Shown here: piece after piece, positions 56,809 to 64,000 of the stretch
Layout: every line of letters starts with the position of its first letter
Numbering within the stretch: position 1 is the stretch's first letter
Assembly (NCBI RefSeq): GCF_003668635.1
Contig: NZ_RCWH01000001.1
Coordinates: forward strand, 372,001 to 436,000
Direction: 5' to 3'
Origin: Planomicrobium sp. Y74
Lineage (GTDB): Bacteria; Bacillota; Bacilli; Bacillales_A; Planococcaceae
DNA: 64,000 nt
Notes under the pieces: generated by a model
Databases searched by the model: none
What the model was told of the DNA's origin: nothing
Seen by the model: the letters and a program-made list of their open reading frames with translations, nothing else
Position numbers and translations under genes: made by a program

Positions 56809-57777
56809 TTACATTACCTCCAAAACAACGGCAATTACAGCGGCAATCAAGCCCACCAGCCAAAATACCGATACGACTTTCCATTCAGACCATCCGCTCA
56901 ATTCGAAATGGTGATGGATCGGACTCATTTTGAATATCCGTTTTTTTCTTAATTTGAAGCTGCCGACCTGCAGTATGACTGAAGCCGTTTCAATTACAAA
57001 TACCAACCCGATCAGCAAAAGCAGCAATTCCTGTTTCAAAAGAATTGATACCATTGCCAGTGCGCCGCCCAGTGCAAGGGATCCTGTATCACCCATAAAG
57101 ACTTTAGCCGGGTATTTATTGAAAATAAGGAAACCGATCAATGCGCCTGCAACGATGAAAGTGAACAAAGCGATTGCGCCTTCGTCCTGTCTGATAGCCA
57201 AAACCCCAAAAGCTGCAAAAGCGATTGAAGCTGTACCTGCCACCAAACCGTCAAGGCCATCTGTCAAATTGACTGCATTCGAGAAACCGACGAGCCAAAA
57301 AACGATAAACAGGACATAAAGCCCCGATAATTCAATCGAAATGGATGTGAACGGGATTACCAATCCTGTGTCAAACTCAACCATACCCAATAGCAGGAAT
57401 GATACGACAGCTATAAGGATCTGGGCGATGAGCTTTTGCAAGGAAGTCAGACCCAGATTCCGTTTCAGCACGACTTTGATAAAGTCATCCAGGAATCCGA
57501 TCAATCCATATCCGAACAATACCAGCAGCAGGATCATCAATTCCACCGTCAGTAAATCCGTAAAGAAGGCTGTGCCAAATGCCGTCAGAATGATGGCAAT
57601 GAGGAAAACCAGCCCCCCCATTGTCGGTGTGCCCGTTTTTTTCATATGTGATTCCGGGCCTTCTTCGCGGATGCTTTGCCCGAATTTCATCCGTTGAAGC
57701 AACGGAATGAAAACCGGCATCAATCCAGCAGTAAGCAATAAAGCAATTCCAAATCCGAGTAATAAATAAGCGTCCAT
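56809..57777 (-). CDS. mraY: Phospho-MurNAc-pentapeptide transferase
   Basis: 322 residues, ten membrane segments, with GTPTMGGLVFL, FLDDFIKV, NAVNLTDGLDGL and MGDTGSLALGG, and the HHHFELSGW loop. Makes lipid I. Follows pbpB without a murE gene between. Confidence 0.97.
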   Translation of the reverse strand: MDAYLLLGFGIALLLTAGLMPVFIPLLQRMKFGQSIREEGPESHMKKTGTPTMGGLVFLIAIILTAFGTAFFTDLLTVELMILLLVLFGYGLIGFLDDFIKVVLKRNLGLTSLQKLIAQILIAVVSFLLLGMVEFDTGLVIPFTSISIELSGLYVLFIVFWLVGFSNAVNLTDGLDGLVAGTASIAFAAFGVLAIRQDEGAIALFTFIVAGALIGFLIFNKYPAKVFMGDTGSLALGGALAMVSILLKQELLLLLIGLVFVIETASVILQVGSFKLRKKRIFKMSPIHHHFELSGWSEWKVVSVFWLVGLIAAVIAVVLEVM

Positions 57778-57801
57778 TAGTTTTCTCCTTTAAACATCTT
57801 C

Positions 57802-60039
57802 CTATTCAGATGTATCTTCTGTAATTATTTCTTCGGCATCTTCTGCCGGTATGCCCTCCGGTCCGTCTGTCATTTGAACTTTATAGGAATCTTCAGGTGT
57901 CTGAAGACGTACGACAACGGGGTCTCCTGCAGTAAGTGTTGCTCCTGCTGAAAGGCTTTGGTTCACCGCGTAGCCCTGCCCCACAATTTCCAATGATAAT
58001 CCGCTGAGAGCTTGAAAAGCAAGCAATTCCCGTTTGGACCAGCCTTTGAAATCCGGTAATACGGGGTTTCCTGTTGTTTGCAGAATTACCGTTCCACCGG
58101 CCAGCAGCATCTCCCCTTTTTCCGGGTATTGCCCACTGACTTCTCCAGCACTGCCGGTTGTGACAATTTTAATATCTTTGGAACCTAATTCCGCGGCAAC
58201 TTCATCAGATGTCTTGCCGGAATAATCACCGATTTCCACGACTGGCGTTTCTTCGATATCTTCCGGTTCAATATTTAAATACTTCAAACCGTTTTCCATT
58301 ACAGAAGTGAATATTTCTGCAACTGGTTGTGACCCATGTTCAGTCACGTCCATATTCGGCTGCTGAACACCGACATACATAACCAGTTCAGGATCTTCAG
58401 CTGGTGCCATGCCCACAAATGAGAAAAGGTAATTGTCTTTTCCGGTCATATAGCGGCCATCATCGCCAGGAATTTGGGCGGTGCCTGTTTTGCCTGCAAC
58501 GGTGTAATCCTGTAAAGCGAACCGTTTACCGGATCCATCTTCAGCGGTTACCGTAGATGCCATGACATCACGGACAATTTTCGCTGTTTCAGCTGAAATT
58601 GGCTGGCCTGCCTGCTCGGGTTCACCTTTCAGAGTGACTTCACCCGTATCCGGATTTTTTATCTCGTCTATTATATAAGGTTTCATCATGACACCATCAT
58701 TGGCAAAAGCCGTCGTTGCCTGAATCATTTGGATTGGCGTAACGGTGGATCCCTGACCGAAAGTCAATGTTAGTTTATTGATTTCCCGTTCATCAAGGAT
58801 TTTCCCAGGTGCTTCTCCAGGAAGATCGATGCCTGTTTTTTTGCCGAAACCAAATGCGTCAACATAGTTCATGAAAGTATCCGGTCCGATGCGTTCAAGC
58901 AGATAAGCCATGGAAACGTTGGACGAACGCTGGAAACCTTCCAAATAACTGATGGTTCCCCAGCCTTTTCTTCCATTATGGTCACCAATGGTTGTGTTGC
59001 CGAATTGATAGGATCCGGATTGATAAGTAGCGTTTGGATTCCATTTACCCTCTTCGACCGCTGCTGCCAATGTGAACATCTTCATCGGTGAACCCGGTTC
59101 AATGGTCAATTGGATACTCTCGTTTAGCCAGTTCTCTGACAGGCCTTCTCGTGTATTCGGATTGAATGAAGGCCGTTGGGACATTGCCAGGATTTCACCC
59201 GTTTTCGGATTGGCGATCAGAGCGATCATCCGTTTCGGATTATATTCTTCCTGCACTGATGACATTGCATCTTCCAAAAAATTCTCCAATGTCTTATCCA
59301 ATGTCAGTTTGATATCAGAGCCGTCCACTGCCGGAGTGACTGCTGATTCACTGTTCGGAAGCAAAAAGCCCCATTTATCAGTGTCGAATTCCACTTTGCC
59401 GTTTTCGCCGGTCAGTATATCATCATAAATCAATTCGAGGCCCATTTTTCCTTTTGTCACCATATCCCCACTTTCCAGCTCCTCTTTCATAGCAAAGCCG
59501 ATTAAGTGGGAAGCAAATATCCCGTTCGGATATAAACGCTTCAGGTTTTGGATAAACAGGATGCCCGGCAATCCTTCTTCTTTCATCTCGAGCATTTGGG
59601 TATGGCTGATTTCTCGGCCTGCAGACCCGAATTCAACCTGGTACCGGCCCGCTTCCTGGCCTTGTATCAATGTTTCATAAATTTTTTCTCTGGGTGTTTC
59701 AATATATCCAGAGAGGACATCGGCTGTTTTCCCGATGTCCGTCACATGGCGTGGATCGCTGGCTTTTTGGGTAGCCGTCTCGTCCAATACAGCAACAAGT
59801 TTATAAGATAGCGTATCTTCTGCAATTATTTCTCCGCTGCGGTCGAGGATTTTTCCCCGTTCCGCAGTAAGCACTTCTTCCTGGCTATATTTCGCTGCCG
59901 CTTTAGCAGCCAACTCCTGACCTTCGACCTGGCCAGTCGCCTGAATAGTGACAATTCTTGCCAATAAAAGGAAAAAGAGCCCTGCGAAAACTAAAAACAG
60001 CAGAAAGGCTCCCCATTGAAATCGAAACTTCTTCTTCAT
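57802..60039 (-). CDS. pbpB: Penicillin-binding protein 2B-type transpeptidase
   Basis: 745 residues: cytosolic start, one membrane anchor (about 9-29), dimerisation domain, transpeptidase domain with catalytic S-x-x-K as GSPMKMFT (about 317), SSN and KTGTAQIPG, then two PASTA domains (about 590-720). Division-specific class B PBP, like PBP1 of Staphylococcus or PBP2B of Bacillus. Overlaps ftsL by four bases. Confidence 0.96.
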   Translation of the reverse strand: MKKKFRFQWGAFLLFLVFAGLFFLLLARIVTIQATGQVEGQELAAKAAAKYSQEEVLTAERGKILDRSGEIIAEDTLSYKLVAVLDETATQKASDPRHVTDIGKTADVLSGYIETPREKIYETLIQGQEAGRYQVEFGSAGREISHTQMLEMKEEGLPGILFIQNLKRLYPNGIFASHLIGFAMKEELESGDMVTKGKMGLELIYDDILTGENGKVEFDTDKWGFLLPNSESAVTPAVDGSDIKLTLDKTLENFLEDAMSSVQEEYNPKRMIALIANPKTGEILAMSQRPSFNPNTREGLSENWLNESIQLTIEPGSPMKMFTLAAAVEEGKWNPNATYQSGSYQFGNTTIGDHNGRKGWGTISYLEGFQRSSNVSMAYLLERIGPDTFMNYVDAFGFGKKTGIDLPGEAPGKILDEREINKLTLTFGQGSTVTPIQMIQATTAFANDGVMMKPYIIDEIKNPDTGEVTLKGEPEQAGQPISAETAKIVRDVMASTVTAEDGSGKRFALQDYTVAGKTGTAQIPGDDGRYMTGKDNYLFSFVGMAPAEDPELVMYVGVQQPNMDVTEHGSQPVAEIFTSVMENGLKYLNIEPEDIEETPVVEIGDYSGKTSDEVAAELGSKDIKIVTTGSAGEVSGQYPEKGEMLLAGGTVILQTTGNPVLPDFKGWSKRELLAFQALSGLSLEIVGQGYAVNQSLSAGATLTAGDPVVVRLQTPEDSYKVQMTDGPEGIPAEDAEEIITEDTSE

Positions 60040-60395
60040 TGTCCAGGCACTACCTTTACATTTCGCTCATCCAATTTTAGCCCAAGCTCTTTCGCTTTTG
60101 CCCAAACGCGCTCATATGTAGAAAGTTCACTTACTTGCACTGTCAAATCCGTATTTTGTTTCTGGATTTCACTAATATCATTTTCAATTGTTTGAATTTC
60201 ATGGGTGGTCGCCTGAATCGTGGCTTGATTTTGAAGAACCAGCAATGCGCACATAACGAATACAGCCAGGAAAGATAGATATAATACTTTTTCGCCTTTT
60301 GTGATCAGGCCTTTTTTTCTGACCGGCTGTTGGTTCGGAATGTGAGGAACGGCCGGCTGTTGGATATAGGTTTCTTTTCTTGCATTCAACGCCAT
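60036..60395 (-). CDS. ftsL: FtsL division protein
   Basis: 119 residues: basic cytosolic start, one membrane helix (about 36-54), then a leucine-zipper-like coiled coil. Partner of DivIB/DivIC. Confidence 0.92.
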   Translation of the reverse strand: MALNARKETYIQQPAVPHIPNQQPVRKKGLITKGEKVLYLSFLAVFVMCALLVLQNQATIQATTHEIQTIENDISEIQKQNTDLTVQVSELSTYERVWAKAKELGLKLDERNVKVVPGQ

Positions 60396-60407
60396 AAAAA
60401 CACGTCC

Positions 60408-61346
60408 TTAATCTCTGATTTTTTCTGCGATTCTTAACTTCGCTGACCGTGACCGATTGTTATGTTCCAATTCCTCTTCTGAAGCGAGGATTGGTTTTCG
60501 AGTGATCAGCTTCAGTACAGGCTCCTGGCCTGATGGTATAACAGGGAAATTAGGCGGCAATTCAGGAAGCGATGAAGCTTCCTTGAAAATCGTCTTGCAT
60601 AATCGATCTTCCAATGAATGGAAGGTAATGACGCTGATACGCCCTTTTGGCGCCAATAAAGTGATGGCATCCTGCAAGGAAGTTTCAGCAGCTCCAAGTT
60701 CGTCATTGACCGCAATACGGATTGCCTGGAATATACGTTTGGCCGGATGGCCGCCTGTTCTTCGTGCAAACGCTGGAATTCCGTCTTTTATGCATTCCAC
60801 TAGCTGGCCGGTAGTCTCGATTGGCGCCTTGTTTCTGGCAGCTTCGATTTTACGTGCGATTTGTTTGGAGAATTTCTCTTCTCCGTACCGGTAGAAAATG
60901 CGGACCAAATCTTCAAAAGACCAGTCATTTACTACTTCATAGGCACTTAGTGAAGCGCTTTGATCCATCCGCATATCCAGCGGGGCGTCATTATGATAGC
61001 TGAATCCGCGTTCGGGCGTATCCAGTTGCGGAGATGAAACGCCGAGGTCGTAAAGGATGCCGTCGACTTTTTCGATTCCCCGCTCTTCAAGCTCAATTTT
61101 AATGTCCTTGAAGTTTGCGTGTATAAAAGTGATTCTATGTACATAATCTTTCAGCTTTTCCTTAGCGTGCTCAAGAGCTGTTTCATCCTGATCGAAACAG
61201 AAGAGATGGCCTTCATCGGAAAGCTGTTGGACCAAATACTCGCTGTGTCCTGCGCCTCCAAGAGTGCAATCCACATATATGCCGTCAGGACGAATGTTCA
61301 GTCCATCGACAGTCTCATGGAGTAAAACCGTGGTGTGGTTGAACAA
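60408..61346 (-). CDS. rsmH: 16S rRNA m4C1402 methyltransferase
   Basis: 312 residues with [15 protein letters not shown] (SAM site), [18 protein letters not shown] and [11 protein letters not shown]. Second gene of the mra cluster. Ends 12 bases before ftsL. Confidence 0.97.
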   Translation of the reverse strand: MFNHTTVLLHETVDGLNIRPDGIYVDCTLGGAGHSEYLVQQLSDEGHLFCFDQDETALEHAKEKLKDYVHRITFIHANFKDIKIELEERGIEKVDGILYDLGVSSPQLDTPERGFSYHNDAPLDMRMDQSASLSAYEVVNDWSFEDLVRIFYRYGEEKFSKQIARKIEAARNKAPIETTGQLVECIKDGIPAFARRTGGHPAKRIFQAIRIAVNDELGAAETSLQDAITLLAPKGRISVITFHSLEDRLCKTIFKEASSLPELPPNFPVIPSGQEPVLKLITRKPILASEEELEHNNRSRSAKLRIAEKIRD

Positions 61347-61367
61347 TCCATTCCCTCCGTTTCTAAT

Positions 61368-61799
61368 TTAAAAGTCGAAATCCACCAGGTTTTCTGCGAT
61401 GTCGTTAAATGAGTCTTCAGATTCTGCAAAGTATTCTTCCCAAGAGTCTTTTGCCCAAATTTCGAATCGATTGGAGACACCCAGAATGATGCATTCCTTT
61501 TCCAATTTTGCGTATGATACCAAAGTTGAGGGGATATTGACGCGCCCTTGTTTATCGAGTTCCACTTCTGTGGCTCCCGAGAAAAAGAATCGGGTGAATG
61601 CCCGTGCGTCTTTTTTCGTGACAGGAAGTTCTTTCAATTTCTCTTCAATCTTCTGCCACTCATCCATTGTGTAACCAAATAAGCATTGGTCCAGGCCCCT
61701 GGTGATAACAAAATTCTCACCAAGCAGTTCACGAAATTTAGCAGGCACGATTAAACGTCCCTTTGAATCAACGCTATGTTGATATTCGCCCATGAACAT
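61368..61799 (-). CDS. mraZ: MraZ regulator of the division cluster
   Basis: 143 residues, two AbrB-like halves ([39 protein letters not shown]). Represses its own cluster. ATG 61799 is chosen by homology (MFMGEYQH) and by GGGGTGAAGGG upstream; a longer frame covers its operator. Confidence 0.96.
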   Translation of the reverse strand: MFMGEYQHSVDSKGRLIVPAKFRELLGENFVITRGLDQCLFGYTMDEWQKIEEKLKELPVTKKDARAFTRFFFSGATEVELDKQGRVNIPSTLVSYAKLEKECIILGVSNRFEIWAKDSWEEYFAESEDSFNDIAENLVDFDF

Positions 61800-61830
61800 A
61801 CCCTTCACCCCACTTATTGTAATTAATGTA

Positions 61831-61856
61831 CCACAATCCCCCACTTCCCACCACTT
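61831..61856 (-). promoter_or_regulatory. Candidate MraZ operator
   Basis: On the minus strand AAGTGG-N4-AAGTGG-N4-TTGTGG, three units at an exact 10-base period, 32 bases upstream of mraZ, next to a possible -10 box (TACATT, 61825-61830). MraZ proteins bind three to four direct G-rich repeats at 10-base spacing (AAAGTG-type in Mycoplasma, TGGGN-type in E. coli). Confidence 0.7.
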
Positions 61857-61916
61857 GTTTTTGAAATATTTCATGAATGTTACAGATTAAAATCTCAAAT
61901 ATGCTTCTTGAGACGA

Positions 61917-61942
61917 AAAAAAGCCTGCCGCAGCAGACTTTT
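61917..61942 (-). terminator. bshC terminator
   Basis: AAAGTCTGC / GCAGGCTTT stem with a tetraloop, followed by a T-rich tract on the minus strand. Confidence 0.75.
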
Positions 61943-61947
61943 TCGCT

Positions 61948-63567
61948 TTAAAAGTAGATAATCTTGTGATTTTTGTCATATTTGAAATTCTGGCTTAAGA
62001 GTTGCCCAACAAAATCCAAACCGTACTCGTTCAAATAAGGGAATGGATTATAAATTCTTTCCTGCAACGAGCCGTTCGGCAGGAGTTCGTTTTCAATCAA
62101 ATCAAAATGTCCGAACTGAACACTATTTTGCAGAATCACTTCATCTTCCAGTTTAGTTTTGAGGAAATCGAGTTGCTTCAAATGAAATTGCAGATTTTTT
62201 TCAACAAGTGGAGCCAATCCATTGCTGACATCCGTAATTTTCTTCTTAATCAAACTGTAATCTTCCTGAATCTTGGATTCCAGCTCATCTATCAAGTTCT
62301 CAGCGTCTTTTTCCCTTACAGCATCGAGCAGATCTGCTTTTAAAACCTGGCTCTTCCGTTCGATTACCACATCTTCAAAATTCAATCCGTATTTCTCCAG
62401 CAGCATCTGTACTTTGCGGTTAATCAGTGTCATTCCCAGACGCGGCATAATGACCGGCATTTCCATTTCGAGAATTTCAAATGCTTTTTTAAACAGGCTC
62501 CAATAAGCGATTTCCCCAGGCCCCCCGACAAAGGCAAGAACCGGGAAAACCATTTCCTGCATCAATGGACGCGTCACAACATTATTGCTGAGCACTTCAG
62601 GCTCCTGTTCTGCAATTTTTAACAACTCTTCTTTACTGAAGCGGACTTTGCCATTATTGCCGGTAAAATCATCGCCTTCACGCTTCAGCAGGATGCGTTC
62701 CCCTTTGACTGTGATAAAAATATGGGCGGCATCTTCTTCAGTCTCCAAGGGGGCGGTATAACCTGCAGCTACCAGCTCCTGCTCTGTGTCGTAAACTTCT
62801 TTTGCAATGGCTGGAGATAAACTGATAAGGCGTTTAAAATATTTCGATTCATATGTTCTCAATGCAGGATTGGCTGCATCGATAAGCAGAAGGCCTTCTT
62901 CATTAAAGAAGTAATTCAGCAACGAAGAAAAGAATTCAGTATATGTTTCCGTTGTTTCAAGGAAACCAAACACTAACTCCTGTAACTCTTTCGAATGCGC
63001 CGTCTCTGGCAGGCTTCTAAAATATTCCTTCAGGAAATCATTGATTTTCTCTTTATTCAATAGAGCCGTGGAAGCTGTTTTCTTGCCATACTCCATATGG
63101 GGGAAATTCAGCTTTTCAACCCGTCCGTTAATTTCCCGATATAAATGGCTGACTTCAGCCAAATCATGGTCTTCGCCGGCAATCCAAAAAACCGGCACCA
63201 CGCTGGTGTTCAAGCGTTCCTTTGCCTGCTTTGCAAGGACAATGGTGGAAATCGCTTTGTGTATAGTATAGAGCGGTCCCGTCAACAAGCCCGCCTGCTG
63301 ACCGGTTATAACCACAGATGCTCCTTCCTCGAATTCCTGCAGGTTCTGTTCAGCCTTTTCGGAAATCCCATAAGGTTCCATGTAATTGCGGATTACAGAA
63401 CTAAGCTGGCGACGATTAACTTGATGCTCCTGAAGCTTCTGTTGTCTGCTTTCAAATGATGACAGGTCCGGTTTGTAAGAAAAATAACGGCTCAGATTTT
63501 CTTCACCGTTTATGTAATCATTCATTAAGCTGCTTGAAGGTGGTACAAATTGCTCCATTAATTTCAT
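61948..63567 (-). CDS. bshC: Bacillithiol synthase (cysteine-adding enzyme)
   Basis: 539 residues: HUP-type fold with GASVVITGQQAGLLTGPLYTIHK and PVFWIAGEDHDLAEV near the N-terminus and a long helical C-terminus (about 420-500). Catalyses the last step of bacillithiol synthesis. ATG 63567 is preferred (MKLMEQFVP; AAGGGGATTCG upstream). It lies upstream of mraZ as in Bacillus (yllA). Confidence 0.94.
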   Translation of the reverse strand: MKLMEQFVPPSSSLMNDYINGEENLSRYFSYKPDLSSFESRQQKLQEHQVNRRQLSSVIRNYMEPYGISEKAEQNLQEFEEGASVVITGQQAGLLTGPLYTIHKAISTIVLAKQAKERLNTSVVPVFWIAGEDHDLAEVSHLYREINGRVEKLNFPHMEYGKKTASTALLNKEKINDFLKEYFRSLPETAHSKELQELVFGFLETTETYTEFFSSLLNYFFNEEGLLLIDAANPALRTYESKYFKRLISLSPAIAKEVYDTEQELVAAGYTAPLETEEDAAHIFITVKGERILLKREGDDFTGNNGKVRFSKEELLKIAEQEPEVLSNNVVTRPLMQEMVFPVLAFVGGPGEIAYWSLFKKAFEILEMEMPVIMPRLGMTLINRKVQMLLEKYGLNFEDVVIERKSQVLKADLLDAVREKDAENLIDELESKIQEDYSLIKKKITDVSNGLAPLVEKNLQFHLKQLDFLKTKLEDEVILQNSVQFGHFDLIENELLPNGSLQERIYNPFPYLNEYGLDFVGQLLSQNFKYDKNHKIIYF

Positions 63568-63673
63568 CTTGCGAATCCCCTTTTCCATTACATACCACCT
63601 ACTATATCAGACCCAGCAGTGCTTGAAAAAAAATCAGCCTATATGGAATAAAAAAAAGACATCGACGTCTGCA

Positions 63674-64000
63674 TCAGGCGAAACTGATGACCGTCAATGC
63701 CAAACCTGTTGCCCATATAAGGATGTAGCTTACTGACAGCAAGAGAAAATACAAGCGCCAGGTCTTTCTGATATACTTCAGCACTTCAATTTCCTTTGAT
63801 TTCTTCCACTCGATTACCAGCAAAAAAATAGCGATAAGTATTGCTGTTATAGCTACAGTGAATGAAATTTCCAGTCCCCATAACGATTCCACTGAAACCG
63901 GAACAGAGATGAACAGCAAAAATGTTGTCAGATCAGCAGAAAAGCCGATAGACCTTCTTTTCAACTTTTTGCGGCTGAGTAATACAAACATTATAAATGC
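63674..64000 (-). CDS. DUF3397 membrane protein, start outside window
   Basis: At least 108 codons: after a basic loop (LLSRKKLKRRSIGFSADL) there are helices FLLFISVPVSVESLWGLEI, FTVAITAILIAIFLLVIEW and a last one. The frame is open to the window edge and the usual N-terminal helix is lacking, so the true start lies beyond 64000. DUF3397 genes often precede bshC-mraZ. Confidence 0.8.
   Translation of the reverse strand, partial: AFIMFVLLSRKKLKRRSIGFSADLTTFLLFISVPVSVESLWGLEISFTVAITAILIAIFLLVIEWKKSKEIEVLKYIRKTWRLYFLLLSVSYILIWATGLALTVISFA

Overview
The window reads as a chromosomal segment of a Gram-positive, low-GC, non-sporulating Bacillales bacterium, most likely a Planococcaceae member close to Planococcus/Planomicrobium. 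This is inferred from gene order and protein character; no database search was made. Two blocks differ in character. Positions 1 to about 29,800 are AT-rich and accessory: small, mostly minus-strand genes, each closed by its own hairpin, with broken genes and insertion-sequence scraps. Positions about 29,800 to 64,000 are dense core genome, entirely on the minus strand.

The accessory block opens (1-12 kb) with a copper / thiol-redox / cytochrome-oxidase-assembly cluster. In transcription order (from high to low coordinate) it holds: a DsbD/CcdA-like membrane protein, a decayed gene, CtaG, a 41-codon ORF, a sensor histidine kinase, a small membrane protein, an F510_1955-type beta-propeller lipoprotein, a ResA-like thioredoxin, a CopC-CopC-CopD copper protein, CcdA, an OmpR-type response regulator, a SHOCT-type membrane peptide with an apparent frameshift, a Met-rich exported peptide, a second ResA-like protein and small lipoproteins. 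Kinase and regulator lie at opposite ends of the central gene set. From 12 to 30 kb come single-gene units: glycolipid-binding-like protein, sugar-dehydrogenase-like protein, GNATs, SnoaL, YciI and DinB proteins, an ECF sigma/anti-sigma pair, a cryptic NlpC/P60-like protein, an orphan oligopeptide-type permease pair behind a cre-like site, a DJ-1 homologue without its usual nucleophile, a P-loop kinase, and a nonsense-mutated STM4504/Abi_C-type gene. A dispersed element ties this block together: a minus-strand terminator hairpin, then a U-tract, then a conserved palindrome (TTCGTAAAAGTACACTTTTACGAA-like), present about ten times in 30 kb and not seen in the core half.

The core block starts with the complete pyrimidine operon (pyrR-pyrP-pyrB-pyrC-carA-carB-pyrK-pyrD-pyrF-pyrE), with a sigma-A-type promoter and two PyrR attenuators. 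pyrB carries a diverged in-frame 39-bp tandem duplication that doubles the catalytic Arg-x-Gln motif. Upstream lie rluD-lspA, ileS with its T-box leader, divIVA-ylmH-ylmG-sepF-ylmE, then ftsZ-ftsA-sbp-DUF881-DUF881-divIB-murD-mraY-pbpB-ftsL-rsmH-mraZ, bshC and a DUF3397 gene cut by the window edge. The division/cell-wall cluster is Staphylococcus-like: murE, spoVD, spoVE/ftsW, murG, murB, ylmD and spoIIGA-sigE-sigG of the Bacillus order are not here. Mosaic intergenic repeats sit at several of those junctions. No tRNA, rRNA or CRISPR array was seen.
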